Source: an uncultured Merdimonas sp.
GTDB taxonomy: Bacteria > Bacillota > Clostridia > Lachnospirales > Lachnospiraceae
Length of the DNA stretch: 64,000 nt
Direction: 5' to 3'
NCBI GenBank assembly: GCA_944378225.1
Contig: CALWGE010000002.1
Location: 1 to 64,000 of the forward strand
In this document: positions 1 to 8,284 of the stretch, piece by piece
How the letters are laid out: every line of letters begins with the position of its first letter
Numbering within the stretch: the stretch's first letter is position 1
Notes under the pieces: generated by a model
The model's input: only the letters and a program-made list of their open reading frames with translations
The model's database searches: none
Told to the model about the DNA's origin: nothing
Translations under genes and position numbers: made by a program

Positions 1-1
1 T

Positions 2-397
2 TACTACTGGTACACCCAGGACGAATATATTGAGGTTTCCGATGATGTGGCCGAGGCGCTCCGGGCCAGCGTCCGCTCCGAGGCCGCCTATACCGAGCGG
101 GCCCGCTACAACAAGGCATACTATTCCTTGGACGCGGATGACGGCATCGAGTATTCCGCCTGCCTGCATGAGCTCACCCCGGACGAGGTGCTGGAGCTCA
201 AGGAGCGGTTCTGCCGTCTATGGAACGCGCTGAACAGCCTGCCGGAGATCCAGGGCCGCCGGGTGGACGCTCACTTTATCCTCGGCATGACCTACCGGGA
301 GATTGCTCAGGCCGAGGGCGTGGATAAGAGCTCCGTCCGTGAGTCCGTTCTGGGAGGTCTAAAAAGCATGAAAAAATATTTGCAAAAAAATTCCTGA
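2..397 (+). CDS. Sigma-70-like transcription factor of the integrative element, 5' truncated by window
   Basis: The open frame runs from base 2 and has no visible start, so the N-terminus is missing. About 131 codons remain. The opening residues (Y-Y-W-Y-T-Q-D-E-Y-I-E-V) and a C-terminal helix-turn-helix (near M-T-Y-R-E-I-A-Q-A-E-G-V-D-K-S-S-V-R) resemble the small sigma-factor-like proteins carried by Firmicutes conjugative elements, where region-4-like DNA binding is the recognisable part. It probably controls element genes. The internal ATG/GTG codons are not taken as the start because the frame and the family resemblance extend further upstream. The function is inferred from resemblance and location. 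Confidence 0.75.
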   Translation, partial: YYWYTQDEYIEVSDDVAEALRASVRSEAAYTERARYNKAYYSLDADDGIEYSACLHELTPDEVLELKERFCRLWNALNSLPEIQGRRVDAHFILGMTYREIAQAEGVDKSSVRESVLGGLKSMKKYLQKNS

Positions 398-728
398 CCG
401 CCCCTCCATTTGCTCCGCTTTTCTGGTGGTATATGAGAGGAAGTTTTTTCTTCTCCACAACTGCATAGCGGGCGGCCCCGAGTGAACGCGGGGAGCCGGG
501 CGGCGGGTGCGCTGTGACTTCTCCCACGGGAGGACGAGCGACCAACACCACCGCCGCGAGTGGGGAGCTTGCCAGCCCCACGGCCACGATCCGCGAAGGA
601 CAAGCTGGCCGCTTGCCGCTCGGGGCCGCCGCACAAAACAGGGGAACGCCGGGCCGCTACTCGCTGTCTTTTGACGGGCCAAACATACGGGCCCGGCGCT
701 CCCCATTTTTACATTAGGAGGCGGACTT
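398..728. other. GC-rich gene-free stretch with inverted repeats, possible structured RNA
   Basis: No convincing gene is seen here. The stretch contains a perfect 12-base inverted repeat (GGCGGCCCCGAG at 471-482 and its complement at 619-630), and inside it a short hairpin with a GTGGGG/CCCCAC stem at about 560-581. The overlapping open frames have no ribosome site or family likeness. The region could be a structured leader or a non-coding RNA of the element; this is inference from base pairing only. Confidence 0.4.
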
Positions 729-929
729 ATGGAATACGACCCCGCTCTGGCTGCTCTGCTGGCCCAGCCGTGGAGCAACAACGTGTGCCGGGGCTATGCC
801 ATCTATGCGATGGAAAACTGCGGCTTTTCTGCCGGGGACATCCGGCGCGTGGTGGCCGAGCTCTATGAAGTGTTCGACTGTCGGGGGCTGGAAGAGGCCG
901 AGGCGCATTTTCTGGACAGCCCCTATTAA
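729..929 (+). CDS. Small element-encoded protein, 66 aa, function unknown
   Basis: A 66-residue acidic protein preceded by a clear AGGAGG ribosome site eight bases before the ATG. It lies between the sigma-like gene and the DUF6870-like gene, a position where small conserved proteins commonly occur in this type of conjugative element. No catalytic motif, membrane segment or signal peptide is visible. The sequence is predicted mostly helical with several hydrophobic positions (Y-A-I-Y-A-M-E-N-C-G-F). No function can be assigned. Confidence 0.65.
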   Translation: MEYDPALAALLAQPWSNNVCRGYAIYAMENCGFSAGDIRRVVAELYEVFDCRGLEEAEAHFLDSPY

Positions 930-930
930 G

Positions 931-952
931 TTCGAGACAATTTGTCCCAAGG
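931..952. promoter_or_regulatory. Operator-like palindrome, copy 1
   Basis: A 22-base element beginning TTCGAGACAA with a GACAA/TTGTC dyad. It starts directly after the stop of the 66-aa gene and is nearly repeated at 1329-1350 (19 of 22 bases the same). Repetition plus dyad symmetry suggests a binding site for an element regulator. The binding protein is unknown. Confidence 0.5.
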
Positions 953-1038
953 TAGGGACAGGCCAAAGGGCAGCACTTTTCGGAGTGCTGTCCTTTCGCG
1001 TTTCCCCACCAACCCAAAACGCAAAAGGAGGTTTTGCC

Positions 1039-1305
1039 GTGAAACTGACCGCACAAGAGCTGGAACAAATGAAAAGCGTGGACATCGGCGCGGTGAGCGC
1101 GGATGCGCTGGCTGACGTGAGCGGTATGGCCTTTGACCGCACCCTCCCCCGGGAGGAGCGGCTGGCCCGGTTTGTGAAACGGGCCGTCAATCCGTACTGC
1201 TTTAGCGTGGGCGGCGTGGGCGTGAAAATCGAGTTTGCCGAGGGCGGCCCCTCCCTCCAGGATGCGCTGGCGGCCTTTCTTATCCGGCAAAAGAGCGGGC
1301 TGTGA
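1039..1305 (+). CDS. DUF6870-like element protein, 88 aa
   Basis: The start is GTG at 1039, chosen because AGGAGG lies seven bases upstream and the protein from there (M-K-L-T-A-Q-E-L-E-Q-M) matches the usual opening of this small family. Other recognisable stretches are L-P-R-E-E-R-L-A-R-F and N-P-Y-C-F. Proteins of this kind are found next to the recombinase in Firmicutes conjugative elements; their role is not established. No membrane or signal segment is present. The family name is from memory of similar element genes and should be treated as likely rather than proven. Confidence 0.65.
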   Translation: MKLTAQELEQMKSVDIGAVSADALADVSGMAFDRTLPREERLARFVKRAVNPYCFSVGGVGVKIEFAEGGPSLQDALAAFLIRQKSGL

Positions 1306-1328
1306 CTGCTGTTGCGGCCCCTCCCCAC

Positions 1329-1350
1329 TTCGAGACAAAATGTCCCGAGG
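1329..1350. promoter_or_regulatory. Operator-like palindrome, copy 2, upstream of the recombinase promoter
   Basis: Near copy of the element at 931-952, with a GACA-AAA-TGTC dyad. It ends 11 bases before the -35 box of the recombinase promoter. This placement would suit a repressor or activator site for the recombinase. Confidence 0.5.
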
Positions 1351-1361
1351 CATCGACATCC

Positions 1362-1390
1362 TTGTTGATACCCCCGGGCAGAGTTATAAT
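1362..1390 (+). promoter_or_regulatory. Sigma-A-type promoter of the recombinase gene
   Basis: -35 TTGTTG at 1362-1367, 17-base spacer, perfect -10 TATAAT at 1385-1390. The recombinase ATG follows 31 bases later behind an AAGGAGG ribosome site. Confidence 0.65.
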
Positions 1391-1421
1391 ATAAGTGTAA
1401 TGTGATAGGGAAGGAGGAACA

Positions 1422-3098
1422 ATGGCACGAGCTAAAAACAGAGGGTATCAGCAGGCTTTTACCCCTACATATACAATCCGGCGCTGGCGTTTGGGCGAGT
1501 ACATCCGCCTTTCCAAAGAGGATTTGAAAAAGGGCAAGGATGACAGCAACAGCGTGAAAAACCAGCGTGACCTGCTGGGGGACTTCTACCAGCGGCACAT
1601 GGACGAATTTGAAAGCGCGGTTGAATATGTGGACGATGGGCACACCGGGACGGATGCCAACCGCGAAAACTTCCAGCGGCTTTTGGCCGATGTGATGAGC
1701 GGGAAAATCAACTGCGTGATTGTGAAAGACCTTTCCCGGTTCGCCCGGAATTACAGTGACGCGGGGAGTCTGATTGATAACCTGTTTGTGCAGATGGGCG
1801 TCCGCTTTATCTCCCTTGCGGAGAATGTGGACAGCTACCTAAACCCCGACAGCGTTTCAAACATTATCGTTCCGATAACTAACGTGATGAACGATAACTA
1901 TTGCTACCAGACCTCAAAGAAAATCCGGCAGGTTTTTGATTATAAGCGGCGCAACGGCCAGTATATCGGCTCTTTCGCCCCCTACGGCTATATCAAAGAC
2001 CCAAAGGACAAGCACCAGCTTATAGTGGATGCGGATGCGGCTGAAATCGTCAAGCGTGTGTATTCCATGCTCCTGCAAGGCTCGTCTAAAAGGGCCATCG
2101 CGCTGTACCTCAACGAACACGGCATACCCAGCCCCACGGCCTACCGCCGCAAAAAGGGCCTGCCCGTTTCCTCGGCTGTGGCGGACGACCCCATGTGGGG
2201 GGCCCGGATGATACATGAAATCCTCACCAACCCCATCTATACCGGGGATTTGGTACAGGGCCGCCGCCGGGTGAAAAGCTACAAGGTACACCAGATTGAG
2301 GCTGTGCCGGAGGAAGAATGGGTGCGCGTCCCCGATACCCACGAGGCGATTATCTCCCACGAAACCTTTGACAAGGTGCAGGCCCTGCTGGTACGCGATA
2401 CCCGGACTTCCCCCAAAGGGCGCGAGGTTCACCTGTTCAGCGGTTTTCTGAAATGTGCGGACTGCGGGAAATCCATCACCCGCAGCCAGAGCGGGAAAAA
2501 TATCTATTACGCCTGCTCCACTTACAAGAACCGCTCCCGGACGGCCTGCACCATGCACTCTATCAAACACAACCGTTTGGAGGCCGCCGTCCTGTTCGCT
2601 ATCCAGTATCAAGTGAACACCGCCGTTTCCTACTCGGCGTTGATTGCCCGTATCAACTCGGCCCCGCTGAAAAAAAGTCAATCCCACCGCCTTAACGACC
2701 AGATAGCCGCAAAGGAAAAGGAATTGACCCGGATAACCCGCTACAAGCAGTCACTGTATCAAGATTGGAAAGACGGGGAAATCACCCAGCAGGAATACCG
2801 GGATATGAAAGCCGATTATGAACGGCAGGCCGCCGAGCTTGCGGATGTGCTGGCCCGGCTGAACGCGGAACGGGCGGAGCTCTTGAATGGCGTTGACAAG
2901 GAACACCCCGCACTGGTAGCATTTGCAAAGTATCAAAGCATCGAAACGCTCACCCGTGAAATCCTCACGGACTTGGTAGACCACATCAAGATTTACGAAA
3001 ACGGCAATATCAGCGTTCATTTCAAGTTTGCGGACGAGTTCCGCCGGATTGCCGAGTACATTGAAATCAACACCACTGACACCGCCGAGGCGGGCTGA
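1422..3098 (+). CDS. Large serine recombinase (site-specific integrase) of the element
   Basis: A 558-residue recombinase that would integrate and excise the element. The resolvase-type catalytic domain starts near residue 25 (L-G-E-Y-I-R-L-S-K-E-D) with the predicted nucleophile Ser31, and includes the arginine-rich S-R-F-A-R-N segment. A recombinase domain follows (P-Y-G-Y, near residues 185-290), then a zinc ribbon with C-A-D-C-G-K and a second cysteine pair 20-30 residues later. The C-terminus has a long coiled coil (K-E-K-E-L-T-R-I) and a DUF4368-like end. Length fits TndX/TnpX-type integrases. Being the last gene before the chromosomal junction agrees with integrase genes at element ends. 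The start is supported by AAGGAGG. Confidence 0.93.
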   Translation: MARAKNRGYQQAFTPTYTIRRWRLGEYIRLSKEDLKKGKDDSNSVKNQRDLLGDFYQRHMDEFESAVEYVDDGHTGTDANRENFQRLLADVMSGKINCVIVKDLSRFARNYSDAGSLIDNLFVQMGVRFISLAENVDSYLNPDSVSNIIVPITNVMNDNYCYQTSKKIRQVFDYKRRNGQYIGSFAPYGYIKDPKDKHQLIVDADAAEIVKRVYSMLLQGSSKRAIALYLNEHGIPSPTAYRRKKGLPVSSAVADDPMWGARMIHEILTNPIYTGDLVQGRRRVKSYKVHQIEAVPEEEWVRVPDTHEAIISHETFDKVQALLVRDTRTSPKGREVHLFSGFLKCADCGKSITRSQSGKNIYYACSTYKNRSRTACTMHSIKHNRLEAAVLFAIQYQVNTAVSYSALIARINSAPLKKSQSHRLNDQIAAKEKELTRITRYKQSLYQDWKDGEITQQEYRDMKADYERQAAELADVLARLNAERAELLNGVDKEHPALVAFAKYQSIETLTREILTDLVDHIKIYENGNISVHFKFADEFRRIAEYIEINTTDTAEAG

Positions 3099-3138
3099 CC
3101 CCCGCCAAAAGCAAAAACCCTTTTGACAGTGTGTTTTC

Positions 3139-4062
3139 CTAATAGGAGTTAATCATATGAAGCAAATATACACTAAAACTCATATCACTTACTTCTCTAA
3201 TACATTTTATCAAACTTGGATGGTTAATAAAAGTAGGTGATGTAATCATAATACCTAACACTATAGTAAAAATACATTCATATGAATTTTCGCTAAAATT
3301 ACTAAAAATTATATATAATAATAAAACTAAACTATAAAACGCCATTTTATTTTCTACTATTGCATAATATAATGTAACTCCAAGCATAAAACACGCTAAA
3401 GTAATTATTGGTTGAAAAGATATAAAATTATTTAGCTCGTCTACTCTAGAATCTTTTAAAATTAAAAATAAAATTTTTTTAAATATGACGTTGACAAAAA
3501 AAAGTATTGCTGTAAAAATAAATATAGATTTAAAATTCTTGAAAAATCTCACAATCCATGGAATTATTACATAAAAAAATGCAAAGGATGACATTGTCCA
3601 TAAACCATTCAAATTATTAAGATGCCAAAAATCAGAAGAAGGAATAAACATTTGTAAGAAAAAAAAGTATCTTACAAACGGAATGCCATAAACACTATCC
3701 GCCCCTATTAATTCTGAAAGCGGCAGCTCAAGTCCCTGCATATGTAACATCCTATTTACAGGAATACCCTTCCAATTTACTATTATGGCATAAAGCCAAC
3801 CAACTATTAATGCAAAATAGTATCCAGGTATAATTCTTGCAATTCTTTTTTTATAGAAATAATTTATATTCTTAATATGACATACTGAGTTACATATTAA
3901 ATATCCACTCAGAACAAAAAACAATTGTACACCTTTTCCACCAACATAAATCCATGAAAAATTGTATCCATTAGGAAATGGCACTTTCATACCTATATGG
4001 ATAATAAGTACCATACACATGGCAAGACATCTCATTATATCTAAATTTATATTTTTATTCAT
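3139..4062 (-). pseudogene. Acyltransferase 3 family membrane protein, 3' end cut off by the integrative element
   Basis: A multi-spanning membrane acyltransferase (about nine hydrophobic segments in 307 residues) that would O-acylate a surface glycan sugar. The N-terminus has the family pattern of an arginine followed by a membrane helix ending in histidine (I-M-R-C-L-A ... L-I-I-H-I-G). The C-terminus reaches the family's closing motif (F-S-V-Y-L-L-H) and then ends within seven codons, where the family normally has one more membrane helix. The stop codon lies at the junction with the element, so the last few residues are probably encoded by foreign DNA. It is the last gene of the glycan operon, 460 bp behind the flippase. 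Activity is doubtful without the last helix. Confidence 0.72.
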
Positions 4063-4522
4063 TTATCTGTCTAACAGGATGTTTATATAAGTTAAACACT
4101 ATGTTTCCTTTCTTTTAATTTAATACTGACATTTAATACATATCATATGCTATAGACTTTAGATTTTACCTAATAACCTTGATGTTACTTGCCAGCAGTG
4201 TAAATCCTCTATATCTAACTGAATTATTTATATTCTGCATATCAGCTACATCAACAGCAGAATCCTTCAGGGATATGGAACCAAAAACCTAATTCCCATC
4301 TTATCAAATATACACTAATCAATACAACTCGTAACTTAGCAAAAACAACGTCACCTTTAAGGCTTAGCAGAAAAAATCTATAGATTTAAAAAACAGCTAA
4401 AAGAGTTTCTCTATTAAAATCACCTTTTATTTTATATCATGTATACTTTTATGATATAAAATAAAATTAAGATCTGTACTCTTTATTATAGTAACAAAAA
4501 TAATTGTGTATAGCTTGCATAC
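4063..4522. other. AT-rich gap in the glycan operon
   Basis: 460 bases without a convincing intact gene between the flippase and the acyltransferase. The only coding-like piece is a 40-codon stop-free run at 4166-4288 on the minus strand. The stretch may be debris from gene replacement in the variable part of the locus. Confidence 0.5.
4166..4288 (-). pseudogene. Possible gene remnant, 40 codons
   Basis: Read on the minus strand, this run begins directly after an in-frame TAG and translates to an even, protein-like composition (V-F-G-S-I-S-L-K-D-S-A-V-D near the start, R-Y-R-G-F-T-L-L-A-S-N near the end). It lacks a start codon and ribosome site. It may be the tail of a lost glycan-locus gene. 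The family is not recognised and this could be chance. Confidence 0.2.
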
Positions 4523-5953
4523 CTATTCACTTTTCCCTAATTTTGCGCTAAATAGCATAAGCATTTTTTTAACAATTTCTTGATTAATTATCATATTATA
4601 CATAAACCATATAATTAAAGTTAAAATTTGAATTTCAATTCTTTTAGTTAAATAATACAGAAGGCATGTAAGACCTCCCCCTATAATAACTAATATGCTT
4701 CTTAAAGTTTTAAATTGCAATTTATAAATATTATATGTCAATCTTTTTCTCATTAATAATAATACCAAATATGATATAAACTGAGAACCAATGACTGCAT
4801 AAATCTTAAACTGCTTGACAAACAGTAAGTTAAAAATTAACGCAATTGCTGAAGGTATAATTAAAGTCCACACCATTTTTATTGTATTCTTTTCTACAAT
4901 AAATTGTGTACCTATAAAAGTAGCCAAAGCATTAACCAGTGATGTTATTAGTAATGGAGGCACATATTTCCATACTTCTGCATAGCTTGCATTTCCAACA
5001 AAAACAAAATATATTCTTAACAATGGCAAGATTCCCATTACGCTACAATACATTAACCAAAAATACTTTGTATAAATATTATTGTAAAATATTTTTGCGT
5101 CTTCCTCATTTTTTCCAGTAATGGCACTTTCCTGCCATGCTAATAAAAAAATGGAAGCTAAAGAATTTATAATTGTTGGAAATTTATTAGCAACAGCATA
5201 TATGCCTGAGGCTGTAGTTTCTCCCGTATAATAAGTCAGAAAATAAGTTCCGCTATTTTGAATAACCCACAATAAAAGAACTTGTATATACATTGGCATA
5301 GAATATTTCGCCATTTTTTTTATTTCTGATATGCTAAGAAATGATTTTTTTACATGTTTATGCCATTTTGTTAGAGCTGTAAGAAAGGTTATAACGCATA
5401 AGCTCCCGAAAATCGGGGCGATTAGCATTGATTTGGCACCTTGTTTAAAAAAAATTATAAGTATTACATTGGATATTCCTTGTACAAAAGTAATTATTAT
5501 TCCTGAAACGGCATAGTATAAATTTAATTTAAGTCCTCTACATACTTGTTGAAGAAACTGGCTGAAATTTGCCAATACCACATGTATTCCGAATAATAGT
5601 CCAAACTGTATTTTTATTGAAAAATTTAGAGGAAAATAAATGCATGAAAAAATTAACGCCCCTACTGCATAGGTTATTACAGCATTAGTTATTACTTTTT
5701 TAATCTTTTCTTCTGTATCCGCATCTAACATATATCTATAAACAGCATCTGTCATGTCTAACGAAAATAATAATGCTATCATAGATGATAGAAGAAGCAT
5801 TAAGTCAATACTTCCCAACGAATTTGCATTTAAGTATATCATATATATTGGAACAAGAATAATATTCAATAGCTTAGATGCAAAATTTCCAACAAAGTAT
5901 AATATTGTATTCTGAAATAATCTCTTTTCTCTCAAATGTCCTTTAACTGACAT
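4523..5953 (-). CDS. Wzx-type oligosaccharide flippase (MOP superfamily)
   Basis: A 476-residue membrane protein with about 12-14 hydrophobic segments spread over its whole length and a basic N-terminus (R-E-K-R-L-F-Q-N-T). The opening (N-T-I-L-Y-F-V-G-N-F-A-S-K) is typical of polysaccharide transport flippases, which move undecaprenyl-linked repeat units across the membrane. It lies behind the glycosyltransferases and polymerase in the same operon, giving a complete Wzx/Wzy-type export set. The gene is very AT-rich like its neighbours. Its start is separated from the fucosyltransferase stop by about 140 bases, so a secondary promoter there is possible but none was identified. Confidence 0.88.
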   Translation of the reverse strand: MSVKGHLREKRLFQNTILYFVGNFASKLLNIILVPIYMIYLNANSLGSIDLMLLLSSMIALLFSLDMTDAVYRYMLDADTEEKIKKVITNAVITYAVGALIFSCIYFPLNFSIKIQFGLLFGIHVVLANFSQFLQQVCRGLKLNLYYAVSGIIITFVQGISNVILIIFFKQGAKSMLIAPIFGSLCVITFLTALTKWHKHVKKSFLSISEIKKMAKYSMPMYIQVLLLWVIQNSGTYFLTYYTGETTASGIYAVANKFPTIINSLASIFLLAWQESAITGKNEEDAKIFYNNIYTKYFWLMYCSVMGILPLLRIYFVFVGNASYAEVWKYVPPLLITSLVNALATFIGTQFIVEKNTIKMVWTLIIPSAIALIFNLLFVKQFKIYAVIGSQFISYLVLLLMRKRLTYNIYKLQFKTLRSILVIIGGGLTCLLYYLTKRIEIQILTLIIWFMYNMIINQEIVKKMLMLFSAKLGKSE

Positions 5954-6092
5954 ATCATTTTACCTCTATATTTCTGTACCCCAATTGAATGCATTACTTA
6001 ATTATGCTATTTCATAACATTTAAACTTTTTAATATTTTACGTCCATCCTCTTTATTAATACTCAAATTATCTCAGTTACTGCAAAACTTTT

Positions 6093-7034
6093 TCATTTTT
6101 CTGTTCCTTGAACTCCAATATAGAACCACTCATTTTGATTCAGGTCAGTTAAAATTCTTTTATACCACGGCTTCGGAGCAACAACTATCTTTTTTTCATA
6201 TCGCGCTAAATATTGCGCCCACCAACTAAATGAACTATTTGACAAAACAAAATGCTTACATGCACTCATTAATCTCAAGTCTTCAAATGGTGGATTATCT
6301 TCTTCTATAAAAATGGTCTTATTTGAAAAAATAGTCATTTTTTTTACATAATTAATTTCATCGGAAAACACAAAAAATACTGATGAAGGATGTTTTTCAA
6401 TAATAAATTGTATTGCTTTTCTATAATATTCATCTGTACAATGTGTTTTTCCATGAGATACATAATCTCCACGTCGTATATGAACACAAACAGATTCTGT
6501 TTCGCATATTTGCTCATACAACATTTTATTTTTACCTGATAAGGCAGAACGAACTTTAAATTCTTCTTTTAAAGATTCTCCTATATGATAAAAATATTTT
6601 TCTGACTGCCAATACCCTTTTGCAATAATATTCTTTGTATTTACAGCCTCTGGATAAACGCTGACATACCCATCTCTGCCAAAAAACAATCCTTTTTTAT
6701 TCCATTCGTACTGAAATTGTTCCTCAATAAAATGTCTGCCTGAAATCCGAGACACTTGTAATGCAATATCCAGTTTCTTTTTTAATCTATAATATTCTTT
6801 GCCTTGATCTCCTGTTAAATCCAAAAACTCGCGCCGTTCTTCTATTACTTTGCAATCTTTCAAATAAAAATTTTTTAATGTATTATTGTAACTAGCATTA
6901 TGATTTTTAGAGTATTCCCCAAAATCTGAATAATCCAAACAAATATCTTGGTGTGTCTTCTCTTGAAGCATTCGAGCAAATGCATACATAAACATCTGAT
7001 TTCCCATGCCACAAGTCATTTTTATAAAGATCAT
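6093..7034 (-). CDS. GT11-type alpha-1,2-fucosyltransferase
   Basis: A 313-residue cytoplasmic glycosyltransferase predicted to move L-fucose from GDP-fucose to a galactose-type acceptor of the repeat unit. The N-terminus K-M-T-C-G-M-G-N-Q-M-F-M-Y-A-F-A is the family's first motif. The central V-H-I-R-R-G-D-Y segment is the conserved basic GDP-fucose motif. S-N-S-S-F-S-W-W-A near the end is the third conserved block. Length agrees with bacterial GT11 members (about 290-310). Its start overlaps the preceding glycosyltransferase by four bases. A GDP-fucose synthesis pair (gmd/fcl) is not in the window, so the donor must be made elsewhere. Confidence 0.9.
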   Translation of the reverse strand: MIFIKMTCGMGNQMFMYAFARMLQEKTHQDICLDYSDFGEYSKNHNASYNNTLKNFYLKDCKVIEERREFLDLTGDQGKEYYRLKKKLDIALQVSRISGRHFIEEQFQYEWNKKGLFFGRDGYVSVYPEAVNTKNIIAKGYWQSEKYFYHIGESLKEEFKVRSALSGKNKMLYEQICETESVCVHIRRGDYVSHGKTHCTDEYYRKAIQFIIEKHPSSVFFVFSDEINYVKKMTIFSNKTIFIEEDNPPFEDLRLMSACKHFVLSNSSFSWWAQYLARYEKKIVVAPKPWYKRILTDLNQNEWFYIGVQGTEK

Positions 7035-8284
7035 ATTATTCTTTCCACCTCTTTAACTAATACAGAATCTGACGCTTCTGGAAAAAGACGCGCTAATTCA
7101 TCTTTTGCTACAATACACTTTTTGTGACTTTTTACAAAATTTTCAATCTTTTTTATATTTACTTCTAACGGATCGTTTGCATTTATTTCCAATCCTAATG
7201 GGTACAGTTTTATATATGGGAGACTGACATCATGATCATATTTATAGATATGAATCCACATTTTCCCGGTTCCCATACATTCAAATATTTTTGATGGAAT
7301 ATTTACCTCTGTTTCTATCACAGGTCCTAAGGTAATAAAGACATCTGTCTCATCTTGGGCTTTATTCAATATATCTAAGGGCACCTGACCATGACAAACT
7401 ATTTTCTTGTTTTCTGTCGCTCTTTCTCTTAAGTAAGATTCTGCATCGCCACGTGTAAAAAAATGAATAATATAATTTTCATCTATTCCGTCAATAATTT
7501 TTAGTAACACATGCAAATTATTATTTTTTACTGATAACCCACCCATATACATAAAATTTATTTTATTCATAGACAAAATTTTTTTCTCATTTTCAAGTTT
7601 TCTTTGTTCTGGAAAAGGTATATCAATTTCACAAAATTTTTTTCGGTATTGGTCAAAAATGCAATTATTATAATGTTGTATATTTGCTTTTAGCTGAGCA
7701 ATTACATCAACAGATGCAAAAATTTTATGTTCCCATTTCAGTCCAATATTATATATAAACGGGTACTTTCTCGCCTTATCTGTATTAGTAAACGTATCCC
7801 AACATACGAATATCACTTTCACCTTATATCTTCTTTTAACATATATTGCCGCCGATGCGCTCTCTGCCGGCATAAAACCAGCAATAACATTCGGTATTTT
7901 ATATTTTGATATAATTTCCCCAGCTTTTCTACAAAATCTCCACGCAGCTAGAGGTGATTCTAATGGGTATAATGGCAAAAATATGATTCCTTTAAATCGA
8001 TGTAACCAAATCGCTAATTTATAACACAAACTCCCTTTTAAAGTGTTTGCATTTCTTATTCCGTAATTTTTAAGCAAAAAAAAGAAACGCGGACGCCATC
8101 TGTGGATATAAAAAAGGCCTTCTTTTTGTTCTTTAACTTCACCCTTGTGTCTAAAGCAAAGTACATGCACTTCATAGCCTTCATTTAAAAACGCTCTAGC
8201 ATATCTGTAAGAACAAATACCATTAGCATTATTATAAGGTGGAAAATCATCCGTTAAAATTAAAACCTTTTTATTATTTTGCAT
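7031..8284 (-). CDS. GT4-like glycosyltransferase of the glycan locus
   Basis: A 417-residue protein with two Rossmann-like halves. The N-terminal half begins V-L-I-L-T-D-D-F-P-P-Y-N-N-A-N-G, the typical opening of GT-B retaining enzymes. The C-terminal half has Y-M-G-G-L-S near residue 245 and an I-P-S-K-I-F-E-C-M-G-T-G-K segment, the equivalent of the nucleotide-sugar-binding E-x7-E region. Donor and acceptor cannot be told. It overlaps the gene before it by 11 bases and the fucosyltransferase by four, so the genes are translationally coupled. Confidence 0.8.
   Translation of the reverse strand: MQNNKKVLILTDDFPPYNNANGICSYRYARAFLNEGYEVHVLCFRHKGEVKEQKEGLFYIHRWRPRFFFLLKNYGIRNANTLKGSLCYKLAIWLHRFKGIIFLPLYPLESPLAAWRFCRKAGEIISKYKIPNVIAGFMPAESASAAIYVKRRYKVKVIFVCWDTFTNTDKARKYPFIYNIGLKWEHKIFASVDVIAQLKANIQHYNNCIFDQYRKKFCEIDIPFPEQRKLENEKKILSMNKINFMYMGGLSVKNNNLHVLLKIIDGIDENYIIHFFTRGDAESYLRERATENKKIVCHGQVPLDILNKAQDETDVFITLGPVIETEVNIPSKIFECMGTGKMWIHIYKYDHDVSLPYIKLYPLGLEINANDPLEVNIKKIENFVKSHKKCIVAKDELARLFPEASDSVLVKEVERII

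Larger units (their letters stand above)
1..3150 (+). mobile_element. Right end of an integrative (probably conjugative) element, partial
   Basis: The segment carries a sigma-like gene cut by the window edge, two small element-type ORFs and a large serine recombinase as the last gene. This gene order is typical of one end of Firmicutes integrative and conjugative elements. It is GC-rich, in sharp contrast to the AT-rich DNA that follows immediately after about 3150. The right boundary is placed near 3125-3155, where the neighbouring minus-strand acyltransferase loses homology-like sequence and stops. The left end and conjugation genes would lie outside the window. The exact att core cannot be seen with only one end available. 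Confidence 0.8.

Noticed and set aside
714..1643. 309-codon minus-strand frame in the integrative element
   Set aside because: It covers three plus-strand element genes with ribosome sites and shows no recognisable motif.
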